The notes under the pieces: generated by a model | What the model was told of the DNA's origin: nothing | Databases searched by the model: none | The model's input: the letters and a program-made list of their open reading frames with translations, nothing else | Assembly (NCBI GenBank): GCA_963702685.1 | Contig: CAVPDQ010000009.1 | Location: forward strand, 372,001-436,000 | Reading direction: 5' to 3' | Source of the DNA: AP-15 sp963702685 | GTDB lineage: Bacteria; Pseudomonadota; Alphaproteobacteria; ATCC43930; CGMCC-115725 | Length of the DNA: 64,000 bases | Part shown: positions 1 to 9,809 of the stretch, piece by piece | How the letters are laid out: each line of letters opens with the position of its first letter | How positions within the stretch are numbered: position 1 is the stretch's first letter | Translations under genes and position numbers: made by a program

Positions 1-26
1 TCGCTCGGTTCGGCGAGAGGAGCCTA

Positions 27-1820
27 GTGCAGCCGACAGATATCAGCGTCCCCGACTACTTCCACAAAGTCGTGGATTGCCAATGGGCCTGCCCGTCGCA
101 CACGCCGGTGCCGGAATACATCCGGTTGATCGCCGACCGGCGCTACACCGACGCCTACATGGTCAACTGGTACTCGAACATTTTCCCGGGCATCCTCGGG
201 CGCACCTGCGACCGGCCGTGCGAGCCCGCCTGCCGGCGCGGGCGGGTCGAGGACGCGCCGGTGGCGATCTGCCGGCTGAAACGGGTCGCCGCCGACAACA
301 AGGGCGACATCCGCCCCTACCTGCCGCAGATCCCGCACGAGAAGAACGGCCGGCGCATCGCCCTTATCGGCGCCGGCCCGGCCTCCCTGACCGTCGCCCG
401 CGATCTCCTGCCGCTCGGCTACGATTGCGTCATGTTCGACGGCGACGCCAAGGGCGGCGGCATGATGCGCACCCAGATCCCGCGCTTTCGCCTGCCCGAG
501 CGGGTCACCGACGAGGAGGTCGAGCTGATCCTCGACATGGGGGTCGACACCCAATTCGGCGAATTCGTGCACAGCATGAAGGCTTTGCTCGCCGAAGACT
601 GGGACGCGATCTTTGTCGGCAGCGGCGCGCCGCGCGGGCGCAACCTCGAAATCCCCGGCCGCAACGAGGCCGCGGAACATATCCATATCGGCATCGACTG
701 GCTCGCCAGCGTCTCGTTCGGCCATGTCGACAAGATCGGCCGCCGCGTCGTCGTGCTCGGCGGCGGCAACACGGCGATGGATTGCTGCCGCTCGTCGCGC
801 CGGCTCGGCGGTGAGGAGGTTACCGTCGTCGTGCGCAGCGGCTTTGAGGAAATGAAGGCCTCGGCCTGGGAGAAGGAGGACGCGATGCATGAAAGCATCC
901 CGATCCTCAACTGGCTGGTGCCCAAAGAGTTCACCCACGACGATGGCCGGCTGACCGGCGTCCTCTTTGAAAAGGTCGAGGCGCAATACGATTCGCGCGG
1001 CCGGCGCAACCTGATCCCGACCGGCGAGCCCGACACCCATATCGCGTGCGACGACGTGCTGGTGGCGGTCGGTCAGGAAAATGCATTCCCGTGGATCGAG
1101 CGCGGTATCGGCATCGAGTTCGACCGCTGGGACATGCCCAAGGTCGATCCGAAGACGATGCAATCGACCCTGCCCCGCGTCTTCTTCGGCGGCGACGCCG
1201 CGTTCGGGCCGAAGAACATCATCTGGGCCGTCGCCCACGGCCACGACGCCGCGATCTCGATCGACAAGCTGTGCCATGGCGAGGATGTCGCCGAGCGGCC
1301 GCCGCCCGGCGTGACCCTCGTCAGCCAGAAGATGGGCATCCACGAGTGGAGCTACGACAACGACATCTCGAACGACGTGCGCTACCGCGTGCCGTTGCGC
1401 GAGACCGCAGTGGCGCTCGCCGACATCCGGGTCGAGGTCGAGATCGGCTATGACGAAAAGCTCGGCTACCTCGAAGCCGAACGCTGCCTCAATTGCGACG
1501 TGCAGACCGTGTTTGCCGGCCAGCTCTGCATCGAATGCGACGCCTGCGTCGATATCTGCCCGATGGATTGCATCACCTTCACCGACAACGGCGCCGAGGA
1601 GGAATTGCGCGGCCGGCTGATGGCGCCGGCGCTGAACCTCGAGCAGGACCTCTATATCGGCGACCGGCTGAAGACCGGGCGGATCATGGCCAAGGACGAG
1701 GATGTCTGCCTGCATTGCGGGCTGTGCGCCGAGCGCTGCCCGACCGGTGCGTGGGACATGCGCAAGTTCCTCTTGGACATGACCCTGGCCGGCCCCGCCT
1801 GCCGCAGCCACCAGCCGTGA
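27..1820 (+). CDS. FAD/NAD(P)-binding oxidoreductase with 4Fe-4S domains, partner of 2-oxoacid:ferredoxin oxidoreductase
   Basis: The 597-residue protein resembles the glutamate-synthase small-subunit (GltD) family. It has an N-terminal Cys-rich segment (C18, C22, and a C-D-R-P-C-E-P-A-C stretch near residue 61), a first Rossmann loop GAGPAS at 115-120, and a second nucleotide loop (LGGGNTAMD) near 245-253. The C-terminus carries two ferredoxin motifs, CIECDACVDICP near 500 and CLHCGLCAERCP near 560. It should move electrons between NAD(P)H/FAD and iron-sulfur centres. The two genes downstream encode the alpha and beta subunits of a 2-oxoacid:ferredoxin oxidoreductase, so it is probably their redox partner; that link is inferred from context. 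The start is GTG, preceded by gagaggag. It may be co-transcribed with the downstream genes across a palindromic repeat. Confidence 0.85.
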   Translation: MQPTDISVPDYFHKVVDCQWACPSHTPVPEYIRLIADRRYTDAYMVNWYSNIFPGILGRTCDRPCEPACRRGRVEDAPVAICRLKRVAADNKGDIRPYLPQIPHEKNGRRIALIGAGPASLTVARDLLPLGYDCVMFDGDAKGGGMMRTQIPRFRLPERVTDEEVELILDMGVDTQFGEFVHSMKALLAEDWDAIFVGSGAPRGRNLEIPGRNEAAEHIHIGIDWLASVSFGHVDKIGRRVVVLGGGNTAMDCCRSSRRLGGEEVTVVVRSGFEEMKASAWEKEDAMHESIPILNWLVPKEFTHDDGRLTGVLFEKVEAQYDSRGRRNLIPTGEPDTHIACDDVLVAVGQENAFPWIERGIGIEFDRWDMPKVDPKTMQSTLPRVFFGGDAAFGPKNIIWAVAHGHDAAISIDKLCHGEDVAERPPPGVTLVSQKMGIHEWSYDNDISNDVRYRVPLRETAVALADIRVEVEIGYDEKLGYLEAERCLNCDVQTVFAGQLCIECDACVDICPMDCITFTDNGAEEELRGRLMAPALNLEQDLYIGDRLKTGRIMAKDEDVCLHCGLCAERCPTGAWDMRKFLLDMTLAGPACRSHQP

Positions 1821-1835
1821 TTTCTCCCAATATCC

Positions 1836-1916
1836 GTCATCCCCGCGAAAGCGGGGACCCAGAGCAGCCCGGCGGTGTGCTGGGCCCCCTGGACCCCCGC
1901 TTTCGCGGGGGCGACG
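1836..1916. repeat. REP-like palindromic intergenic repeat
   Basis: Two inverted arms face each other across about 30 bases: CCCCGCGAAAGCGGGGACC on the left and its near complement GGACCCCCGCTTTCGCGGGG on the right. Each arm also folds on itself. This is a repeat type common between genes in alphaproteobacterial genomes. Translation of it gives spurious peptides such as VPAFAGMT. It separates the flavoprotein gene from the alpha-subunit gene and could form a strong hairpin in their shared transcript. Confidence 0.8.
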
Positions 1917-1955
1917 GGATAGAGCAACGATCGCCTCTTCACAGGCCCTGAGCCA

Positions 1956-3819
1956 ATGGCACTGCAACCTCTCCTCGAAACCGCCGCGCTCCAAAGCCTC
2001 AACGACTTCGTCGTCAAATTCGCCAACGTCAACGGGTCGGGCTCGGCCAGCGCCAACGCGCTGTTCGCCAAGGCGATCCTGCGCATGGGCATCCCGGCGA
2101 GCTCGCGCAATATTTTTCCGTCCAACATCCAGGGCTTGCCGACCTGGTACGAGGTGCGGATCAACGAAGCCGGGCATCTCGGCCGCCGCGGCGGCGTCGA
2201 TATGATGGTCGCGATGAACCCGCAGACCTGGGACGAGGACGTCGCCGAGATCGAGCCCGGCGGCTATCTGTTCTACGATTCGACAAAGCCGATGCCGCCG
2301 TCGAAGTTCCGCGACGACGTCAACGTCATCGGGGCGCCGCTGACGGCGATCTGCAACGCCGAATACACCGATGCAAGGCAGCGCCAGCTGTTCAAGAACA
2401 TCATTTATCTCGGCGTGCTGTCGGCGTTGATCGAGATCGATCCGGCGGCGATCGAGCAATTGATCGGCGAGCAGTTCCGCGGCCGGGACACGCTGATCAA
2501 ACCCAACCTGCACGCGCTGCAGCTCGGCCGCGATTGGGCGCTCCGGGAGCTCGACTGCCCGATCGGATTGCGGCTGGCGGGCCGCGACAAGGTCGGCGAG
2601 CGCATCTTCATCACCGGCAACGATGCCGCGGCACTCGGCTGCGTCTATGGCGGGGCGACCGTCGCCGCGTGGTACCCGATCACCCCGTCTTCCTCGCTCG
2701 CCGAAGCCTTTTCCAACCATTGCCGGCGCTATCGCACCGACCCCGAAACCAAGAAACGGCGCTATGCGATATTGCAGGCCGAGGATGAATTGTCGTCGAT
2801 CGGCATGGTGGTCGGCGCCGCCTGGAACGGGGCGCGCGCCTTTACGGCGACCTCGGGGCCCGGCATCTCGTTGATGCAGGAATTTATCGGGCTCGCTTAT
2901 TTCGCCGAGATCCCGGCGGTCATTTTCGACGTGCAGCGCGGCAGTCCCTCGACCGGCATGCCGACCCGCACCCAGCAGGCCGATATCTTGTCTTGCGCGC
3001 ACGCCTCGCACGGCGACACCAAGCATGTGCTCTTATTCCCGGAGGACCCGCGCGAGGCCTTTAGCTTTGCCGCCGAGGCGTTCGACCTCGCCGACCGATT
3101 GCAGACCCCGATTTTCGTCATGCTCGACCTCGATATCGGCATGAACGACTGGCTGGTCGAGCCGCTCGCCTGGGACGACAGGCGGCGCTACGACCGCGGC
3201 AAGGTGATGACCGCCGCCGAGCTCGAAGCCGGGGTCGAGTTCGGCCGCTATCTCGATGTCGATGGCGACGGCATCCCCTACCGCACGCTCCCCGGCACCC
3301 ATCCGACGCGCGGTGCCTTCTTTACCCGCGGCACGACCAAGAACCGGTACGCGCGGTACTCCGAGGAAGGAGCGGATTACGTCGAGAACATGCAGCGCCT
3401 CCTGCACAAATTCGACACGGCCAAGCGCTATGTGCCGCGCCCCGTCGCCCGCGCGGCACGCGAGCCGACGCGGTTTGGCGCGATCTATTTCGGCTCGACC
3501 TCGGCCGCGATGACCGAGGCGCTCGAAGCCTTGGACGAGAAGGGCATCCATCTCGACACGCTGCAGGGTGCGCGCCTACCCGTTTCACGACGACGTATTC
3601 GATTTCGTCGCCAGGCACGACCGCATCTTTGTCATCGAGCAAAACCGCGACGCCCAGCTGCGCGCGCTCTTGATGAACGACGGCGAGATCGATCCGGCGC
3701 GGCTCGTCCCGATCCTGCATTATGACGGGACGCCGATCACCGCGCGCTTTATCGTCAAGGCGATCGCCGACATGCTCGATGTCGTCACTCTGGCACCGCT
3801 GAAGAAGGCGCGGCCGTGA
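1956..3819 (+). CDS. 2-oxoacid:ferredoxin oxidoreductase, alpha subunit with fused gamma domain (frameshifted)
   Basis: Residues about 1-190 are the gamma-type domain and the rest is the pyrimidine-binding alpha subunit, with WYPITPSSSLAEAF and TSGPGISLMQEF as recognisable blocks. The enzyme oxidatively decarboxylates a 2-oxoacid to an acyl-CoA and reduces ferredoxin; which 2-oxoacid cannot be told from the sequence. The frame breaks at the GGG run at 3566-3568. Removing one G joins ...DTLQ to VRAYPFHDDV, and the reading then runs to the stop at 3819 through FVIEQNRDAQLRALL, a normal C-terminus for the family. It is therefore either one homopolymer error or a fresh frameshift. The beta-subunit gene follows after a repeat-containing gap. 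Confidence 0.85.
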
Positions 3820-3848
3820 TAAAATTTACACCAGCGATGCGCGGAGAT

Positions 3849-3919
3849 CACGGCATTGCCGGGCTCGATCCCGGCGATCCCTTGCCGCGTTCGAGATGAC
3901 CGGGCTCGAGCCCGGTCAT
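3849..3919. repeat. Palindromic intergenic repeat
   Basis: Two adjacent perfect or near-perfect palindromes sit between the alpha and beta subunit genes. The first is GCCGGGCTCGATCCCGGC. The second is a perfect 24-base palindrome at 3896-3919 centred on GACCGGGCTCGAGCCCGGTC. No T-run follows, so a REP-type repeat is more likely than an intrinsic terminator. Confidence 0.7.
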
Positions 3920-3962
3920 GACGCTCTGCTGTATTGGTGCTTCTACTTCAGCTGAGGTCCGC

Positions 3963-5019
3963 ATGACCTACATCACCAAGCCCCGCCTCCATCACCCGAA
4001 GCTGCCGACCAATGCGCTCGGCTATACCCGGCGCGATTACGAGGGTGCCATTTCGACCCTGTGCGCCGGCTGCGGCCACGATTCGATCAGCGCGGCGATC
4101 ATCCAGGCCTGCTTTGAATTGAGCCTGCCGCCGCATCGGATCGCCAAGCTCTCCGGCATCGGCTGCTCGTCGAAGACGCCGACCTATTTTCTCGGCAAAT
4201 CGCACGGCTTCAACAGCGTGCACGGGCGCATGCCGTCGGTCTTGACCGGCGCCAACCTCGCCAACCGCGAGCTCGTCTATCTCGGCATTTCCGGCGACGG
4301 CGATTCGGCCTCGATCGGGCTCGGCCAGTTTGCGCATTGCCTGCGCCGCGCGGTCAACATGGTCTATATCGTCGAGAACAATGGGGTTTACGGGCTGACC
4401 AAGGGCCAGTTTTCGGCCACTGCCGACAAGGGCTCGAAGGCGCGGCGGGGTGCCGTCAACACCGATGCGCCGATCGATCTCGTGGCGCTTGGCCTTGCAG
4501 CTCGGCGCGTCTTTTGTCGGGCGCAGCTTTTCCGGCGACAAGGGGCAATTGGTGCCGCTGATCAAGGCCGCGATCGAGCACAAGGGGGCGGCCTTTCTCG
4601 ACGTGATCTCGCCTTGCGTCGCGTTTAACAATAACCCGGAATCGACCAAGAGCTTCGACTATGTCCGCGCCCATAACGAGGCGGTCAACTATCTCGACGT
4701 GATCGTCGGCCGCGACGAGATCGTTGCGGATTACGCGCCGGGGACGGTCGAGACCGTGGTCCAGCACGACGGCTCGATCTTGCGGCTCAGGAAGCTCGCC
4801 CCCGATTACGATCCGCACGACCGGATCTCGGCCCTGACCTATCTGCAGCAGCGTCATGCCGCCGGCGAAATCGTGACCGGGCTCCTCTACGTCGAGCCCG
4901 ATGCCGGCGACATGCACGACTTGCTCGACACGGTCGAGAGCCCGCTGAACGGCCTGGGCGAGGCCGAGCTGTGCCCCGGCACCTCCGCCCTCGCCCAATT
5001 CAACACCGCCCACCGCTAG
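3963..5019 (+). CDS. 2-oxoacid:ferredoxin oxidoreductase, beta subunit (frameshifted)
   Basis: This is the thiamine-diphosphate-binding catalytic subunit. The N-terminal part shows the iron-sulfur and TPP signatures STLCAGCGHDS, SGIGCSSKTP and LGISGDGDSASIGLGQF. The frame breaks at the GG at 4491-4492. Deleting one G restores DLVALALQLGASFVGRSFSGD, the expected family reading, which continues to the stop at 5019. This is the second one-base insertion in consecutive genes of the same complex, which favours either a sequencing error or loss of the whole complex. The start ATG has gagg seven bases upstream. Confidence 0.85.
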
Positions 5020-5158
5020 CCGCAACTGTGCCTTTTCTTACACTTGTATTTCTGGTGCTGTGAATTTTAACTATTAGCGTCTCCGAAGGAGATTGCGTGA
5101 CACTGGGTTAAGAAAATGCTATCCTAATTCTCGGGACTATAGCGTCACGAGAACGAAG

Positions 5159-7966
5159 ATGACGACGTATCTTTGGGTAGGCGGTGGCACCGGCGACTGG
5201 TTCGGTCCCGACTGGAATAATGGCACCACAAACAGGGTAAATGACGGGGTTCCCGGTGCCGGCGATACCGCGGACCTGGCTGCGACCAGCATCACGCTCG
5301 ACGGCGGCGTGACGGTTGCCAACCTCAACGGCGGCGCCACGCTCACCGGCGATCTGACCGTGACCGGAACCTTGGACGGCCAATTCACGCTCGGCGGCAA
5401 GGTCAAGGTCGGAACCATGCTGGGCTCGACCTTTGAGGGCAAGACCTTGACGGCCACGACCATCGATGATGGCGCGGCGCTGAATGCCGGGACGGTGACA
5501 GCAAAGCTTCTCGGTCGGGTAACCGTCGACGGCGCGACGGTTACCGCCGACCGCATCACCAATGTCTCGGAGTTGAGCGGCACGTTGCGGGCCGGCACCT
5601 TGACCATCGCCACGTCCGACGCCTTCGTGATGACCGGCGGGACCGCGACGATTTCGGGGGCGGCGACAGACGAAAGCCGCCTATGGGTCCTTGGCGGGCA
5701 GTTGGATTTGGCGGGCGGATTGACGGTTTCCGGCGCCGGTGTTTTCGATGACGAGAATGGCGCCAAGACCACCGCACACGACCTTGTTGCCGGCGAGAGC
5801 GGGACTGGAACCGTCGTTGTTTACGGAAAGGGCAGCGTCCTGACGGTTACCGCAGACTTGATCCTCGGCGACAAAGGCAACGGCGTGTTGCTGATCGGCC
5901 AGGGCGGCGCGGTCATCGTCAGCGGCGATCTCGAAGCGGCGAAGAGGGCCGGCAGCACCAGCACGATCTCGGTCGGCGATGCCGGCGCTGCGATGACGAT
6001 CCATGGCGAATGGCAGCTCGGCATTGCCGGCACGGCGACGGCGACAATCCATCAAGGTGTGTCGGTCCAGGCCGAAGGCGGGATTTCGCTCGGCGTAGCG
6101 GCGACCGGCAACGGCACCTTGACGGTGTCCGACGCCGACACCGTGCTGACGATCGGCACCGGCGAGGTGAAAATCGGCGATGCCGGGACCGGCGCCCTGA
6201 CGGTGCAGAACGGGGCGATCCTCGACGCCGCCGCAAACGATGTGACGGTGGCCGACCAGGAGAAGTCGACCGGGACCTTGACGGTGACCGGCAAAGCCAG
6301 CGAATTGATGGCCGGGGCCTTGACGCTCGCCAGCGCCGGCACCGGGACCTTGACCGTGTCGGCGGGTGCCAGCCTCTCGGTCGCGAACGACTTCACCCTG
6401 GGCGAAGAAGCCGCCGGCAAGGGGACGGCGACGATCACCGATTCGGGCTCGCGCCTCTCGGTAGAAGGCGACACGACGATCGGCGGTGGGGGAAAGGGAA
6501 CACTGGTCGGCGACGGCGCCGCGCTCGATTTCGGCAATGGTCAGGTGACGCTCGGCGAGGAGGCAAACAGCAAGGGCATCCTGACGATCGACGGCGGCAC
6601 GCTGGCGATGCTCGGCGAGCTGCTGATCGGCGACGCCGGCAGCGGCAAGGTTTTATTCGATCTGGGGGCAAAGCTCGCCCCGGGCGCCGGAGCGAAAACG
6701 CCGGACATCGCCTTGGCCGAGAAGGTCGGCGCGACCGGCAGCCTGACGATCGCCGGCAGCGGCAGCTCGGTCAGCGCCGCTGCTCTCGAGGTCGGGGCGC
6801 TCGGCAAGGGTACCGTTTCGATCGGGACCGGCGGCAAGCTCTTGGTCGAGAGCGCCGACATCGCGATCGCGGCGAGCACCAACAACAACAGCGTCAGCGT
6901 CGATACCGCCGGCGTTTTCAGCATCGCGACCGATCTGGCGGTCGGCGAGAGGGGCTTCGGCACGCTCGGCATCAAGGGTGCCGGGCAGGTCGCGGCCGAG
7001 GGCGAGGTGTCGATCGGCGAGGGGGTGGGTGCGATCGGGTCGGTGACGGTGTCGGGCACCGTGACCAACACGACCACGCATAAGACCACCGCCTCCGGGC
7101 TCGGCTTTGGCGACGTGCTGGAAATCGGCGGCGCGGGCAGCGGGCTGCTGTTCATTCAACAGGGCGCCCTGGTGGCGCCGGTCCCGGCGGGCAAAGGCGT
7201 CGTCGAGATCGCCGCCGAAAAGGGCAGCATCGGCAAGGTGACGTTGAGCGATGCCGGATCGACCTTGACGGGCAGCGAGCTCGCGGTCGGCGGCACCGCC
7301 GCGAAGATCGGCGGGTCGGGCAATTTGAGCATCGGCGCGGGCGCGATCGCGAGCTTTGCGACGGCGACGATTTGGAGCACCGGCAACCTCAGCGACGCCG
7401 GCACCCTGACGCTCGCCGGCGCCATCGGCGGCAACGGCGCGCTGACCATCGCCAGCGGCGGTGCGCTGGATGTCGCCGGCACCAGCACCAAGACCATATC
7501 GGTCAACTTGATCGACAACGGCGCCGTCAATATCGAAGCGGGGAAAGCCGAAATCGAAAGGGCCGTCGCCGGCACCGGTGCCTTCACCGTGGACGCAAAA
7601 GCCGTATTGCAATTCGGCGGCGGCGTCGCCAAAGGTTTGAGCATCGATTTCGCCGGCACCAAGGGCGGCGAGCTGTTGCTGCTGGACAGCCGGCAGTTCG
7701 CTGGCGGCATTCACGGCTTTGGCGGCAAAAGCACCGACGAGATCGATTTGCGCGACATCAGCGTCAGCAGCGGCAAGTTCATACTCCGCTACACCGGCAA
7801 CACCAAGAGCGGGGTGCTCAAGGTCGGCGACGGCAGCCACACGGCATCGCTGACCATGTTTGGCGATTACACCAAGGCCAGTTTCCACGCGTCGACGGAC
7901 CACGCCGGCGGCACGCTGATCGTCGATCCGCCGACACACCCGGCGCTGCTCGCCTTCGCCGGCTGA
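5159..7966 (+). CDS. Large repetitive beta-strand exoprotein, probable type I secretion substrate
   Basis: The 935-residue protein consists almost entirely of short beta-strand repeats rich in Gly, Thr, Ala and Val, of the form GTLTV.GAG.L.V..., as in autotransporter passenger or beta-helix adhesins. The start MTTYLWVGGGTGDW and the early GVPGAGDTA block are typical of such proteins. There is no N-terminal signal peptide and no C-terminal barrel. The last 60 residues (GDGSHTASLTMFGDY, then HAGGTLIVDPP) match the tail seen in alphaproteobacterial proteins exported by type I systems, which suggests that route. No such transporter is in the window. The ATG at 5159 was preferred to a TTG 66 bases upstream. 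The relatively AT-rich 5020-5158 stretch before it probably holds the promoter. Confidence 0.75.
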   Translation: MTTYLWVGGGTGDWFGPDWNNGTTNRVNDGVPGAGDTADLAATSITLDGGVTVANLNGGATLTGDLTVTGTLDGQFTLGGKVKVGTMLGSTFEGKTLTATTIDDGAALNAGTVTAKLLGRVTVDGATVTADRITNVSELSGTLRAGTLTIATSDAFVMTGGTATISGAATDESRLWVLGGQLDLAGGLTVSGAGVFDDENGAKTTAHDLVAGESGTGTVVVYGKGSVLTVTADLILGDKGNGVLLIGQGGAVIVSGDLEAAKRAGSTSTISVGDAGAAMTIHGEWQLGIAGTATATIHQGVSVQAEGGISLGVAATGNGTLTVSDADTVLTIGTGEVKIGDAGTGALTVQNGAILDAAANDVTVADQEKSTGTLTVTGKASELMAGALTLASAGTGTLTVSAGASLSVANDFTLGEEAAGKGTATITDSGSRLSVEGDTTIGGGGKGTLVGDGAALDFGNGQVTLGEEANSKGILTIDGGTLAMLGELLIGDAGSGKVLFDLGAKLAPGAGAKTPDIALAEKVGATGSLTIAGSGSSVSAAALEVGALGKGTVSIGTGGKLLVESADIAIAASTNNNSVSVDTAGVFSIATDLAVGERGFGTLGIKGAGQVAAEGEVSIGEGVGAIGSVTVSGTVTNTTTHKTTASGLGFGDVLEIGGAGSGLLFIQQGALVAPVPAGKGVVEIAAEKGSIGKVTLSDAGSTLTGSELAVGGTAAKIGGSGNLSIGAGAIASFATATIWSTGNLSDAGTLTLAGAIGGNGALTIASGGALDVAGTSTKTISVNLIDNGAVNIEAGKAEIERAVAGTGAFTVDAKAVLQFGGGVAKGLSIDFAGTKGGELLLLDSRQFAGGIHGFGGKSTDEIDLRDISVSSGKFILRYTGNTKSGVLKVGDGSHTASLTMFGDYTKASFHASTDHAGGTLIVDPPTHPALLAFAG

Positions 7967-7974
7967 GGCACGAG

Positions 7975-8211
7975 TCAGCGTTCGAGCTGGACCTCGACGG
8001 TGCCGGCGCGCACCTTCAGCCGGAACGGAAGCACCGCCTGGTCGAGTTCGATCGTGTCCCTGACCGCCTTGTCGGTGCCGTCGAAAAACTCCGACTTGTA
8101 GCGCAACGGCAGAGTGATGTGCCGGGTCACCGGGTTTTCGGCGTCTTTGGAGAGCTCGGTGCCGCTTTCGCCCGCCGCCGACCGGGCGAAGGCCGGCGCT
8201 GCTGCGAGCAA
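7975..8211 (-). CDS. Small exported protein of unknown function, start unclear
   Basis: The open frame from TTG at 8211 gives 78 residues, but a signal-peptide-like sequence (ILVAALLAAAPAFARS) begins about 15 codons further upstream, where no ATG, GTG or TTG is available. That frame reaches back to the in-frame TAA that ends the phosphatase gene at 8260. Either translation starts at an unusual codon, coupled to the phosphatase stop, or a base change has removed the start. The mature part has alternating strand-like segments (HITLPLRYKSEFF, AVLPFRLKVRAGTVEVQLE). I do not recognise a family. Confidence 0.45.
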   Translation of the reverse strand: MLAAAPAFARSAAGESGTELSKDAENPVTRHITLPLRYKSEFFDGTDKAVRDTIELDQAVLPFRLKVRAGTVEVQLER

Positions 8212-8259
8212 TGCCGCGACGAGGATGGCTGAGACTGCTCTGATCCCGGCCGCGGCCTG

Positions 8260-9303
8260 TTACGGCTTGCCGTCGAAACCGAAAATTTGCTTCCAATCGG
8301 TTTTCATGCTGATCACGACCCAGCCGCGCTTGCGGGCCTCGTCGTAGAGCCCTTGCGTGAAGGTCCCGACCTTGGTGTCGGGCAAATCCTGCGCCGGGCC
8401 ATAGGCGTATTCGCGCGCCGAATCGTCGTGCAAGACCAGCATGCCGAGCCGAGCGCCGTCGGCGACCGTCGTATATTCGAGCATCTCCCGGTCGCCGGTC
8501 GAGTTGCCAAAGGCGGCGCGCGGGCGGCGGCCGATGACGAGATGGATGCCCTCGGGCTTGCCGGCCTTGTCGTCGTTCAAGAGAAGCTTCGGCTCCTTGG
8601 TCAGGGTCGGCCGGCCCGATTTGTCATAGCCGAATTTGGTCGCCCCCGCGGTGCCGACGACCTCTTCGGGCGGGACGCCGTAGACCTTGTCGGAATAGAC
8701 CCGCACAAAATCCTGGCCGCCACCGGTGACGATGTAGGTTTTGTAGCCGTTGGCGCGCAAGAGCTGCATCAGCTCCAGCATCGGCTGGTAGACGAGCTCG
8801 GTATAGGGCCGGTGCCAGCGCGGGTCGCGCGCGCTCGCGAGCCAGTTGGCGACATCGGCCCGGAACGCATCGACCGTGATGCCGGAGAGGGTGAGACCGA
8901 GGATTTTTTCGAGGTCGCGGGTCGTCAGCTTGGCAATGGCGGCGCGGTCGCCCGACAGCACGGTCTTGAACGGCTCGACATTTCGCAGCTCCGGCTTTTT
9001 GGCCACGACCGCCGGCACCCGGTCGAGGCAATAGACGATTTGCGCATAGATCGGATGCTCGACCCACAGCGTGCCATCCTGGTCGAAAGCCGCGATCCGC
9101 TCGGCCGGCGGCACGAATTTGGGGTCGCCTTGGGTCGTGGTCGCGTGCACGAAGGCGAGGACTGCTTGCTTCGCCCTCCCGTCGTTCCATGACGGCAGCG
9201 GATCGGCTTGCGGCGCCTGGGCAAGGGCCGGCTCGTGCAATGGGAGCCACACCAGCACCGCCAATGCCAGCCACTTGGCGACCGCGAATTTCCGCATCGT
9301 CAT
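8260..9303 (-). CDS. Exported HAD-superfamily phosphatase
   Basis: The 347-residue protein begins with a signal peptide (MTMRKFAVAKWLALAVLVWL...ALAQA). The HAD nucleophile motif is AAFDQDGTLW (D-x-D), followed by the Thr/Ser motif II region YIVTGGGQDF and an acidic motif III around GNSTGDREML. Substrate is unknown; the location should be periplasmic. The ATG at 9303 follows ggga and fits the signal peptide better than the longer open frame to 9429. It lies in a minus-strand run of exported proteins with the arylsulfatase upstream, so a role in scavenging phosphate and sulfate esters is plausible but inferred. Confidence 0.8.
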   Translation of the reverse strand: MTMRKFAVAKWLALAVLVWLPLHEPALAQAPQADPLPSWNDGRAKQAVLAFVHATTTQGDPKFVPPAERIAAFDQDGTLWVEHPIYAQIVYCLDRVPAVVAKKPELRNVEPFKTVLSGDRAAIAKLTTRDLEKILGLTLSGITVDAFRADVANWLASARDPRWHRPYTELVYQPMLELMQLLRANGYKTYIVTGGGQDFVRVYSDKVYGVPPEEVVGTAGATKFGYDKSGRPTLTKEPKLLLNDDKAGKPEGIHLVIGRRPRAAFGNSTGDREMLEYTTVADGARLGMLVLHDDSAREYAYGPAQDLPDTKVGTFTQGLYDEARKRGWVVISMKTDWKQIFGFDGKP

Positions 9304-9385
9304 TGCTTCCCGAAAGCAGCCGGGGATCCGGCCTTTCCGGAGTCGCCAGCGCCGCGGCCGCCGGCCGCGGCGGCTGCGAGCAGCG

Positions 9386-9760
9386 TTACTGTTGCGGCCC
9401 GGGAATGGGCGGCATCGGCGGCGCCGCACCGCCCTGAATCCGGGCGAGCTCCTGCTGGTTCAGCTGACCGGCGCTCAAATCCGCCATGGATGCGGCTTTG
9501 GCACGGGTGGAGGCGCGGGCATGGTGGCGGGCGCGGGGATGAGATGCCGGCGGCGCCGGGGCGGCGGGCGGCGCCATCGCAGCGGGCGGCCGGACGCCGG
9601 CTTCGGTCGACATCGGCCCGAACCCCGGGTTCGGGTTGTCGCCCGAAAAGCCGCCGTAATGAGTTCCGGTCGGCGGCGGGCCTTGGGCCCAGACCGGTGC
9701 CGCGATGATCAGGCCGGCGACGATCACAGCGCCGCTCGACAAAAGATTGAGCTTCATCAT
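9386..9760 (-). CDS. Small secreted Pro/Ala-rich protein
   Basis: The 124-residue protein has a signal peptide MMKLNLLSSGAVIVAGLI...VWAQ and then a low-complexity Pro/Ala/Gly region. It ends in a short, better conserved looking segment, AGQLNQQELARIQGG, followed by a Pro-rich tail. A strong ribosome site, ggaggag, precedes two consecutive ATGs (9760, 9757). It lies between the sulfatase and the phosphatase genes and is probably co-transcribed with them. Function unknown. Confidence 0.6.
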   Translation of the reverse strand: MMKLNLLSSGAVIVAGLIIAAPVWAQGPPPTGTHYGGFSGDNPNPGFGPMSTEAGVRPPAAMAPPAAPAPPASHPRARHHARASTRAKAASMADLSAGQLNQQELARIQGGAAPPMPPIPGPQQ

Positions 9761-9809
9761 GTTTCTCCTCCGTTTGGTCGAACCGAATGCCACCGCGTTC
9801 GGGCCGAGG

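Noticed and set aside
1652..2164. Minus-strand frame containing VPAFAGMT
   Set aside because: This peptide is the standard translation of a palindromic intergenic repeat, not a gene.
24..3026. Open frame of 1000 codons on the minus strand opposite the oxidoreductase genes
   Set aside because: Low-complexity Arg/Asp/Gly-rich translation typical of the antisense of GC-rich genes. The plus strand has clear conserved motifs over the same bases.
3566..3568. Programmed ribosomal frameshift in the alpha-subunit gene
   Set aside because: No slippery heptamer, no downstream pseudoknot that I can see, and similar breaks occur in unrelated genes nearby. A sequencing error or mutation is simpler.
6653..8296. 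Open frame of 547 codons on the minus strand across the repetitive exoprotein
   Set aside because: Spans two convergent genes and has shadow composition without family motifs.
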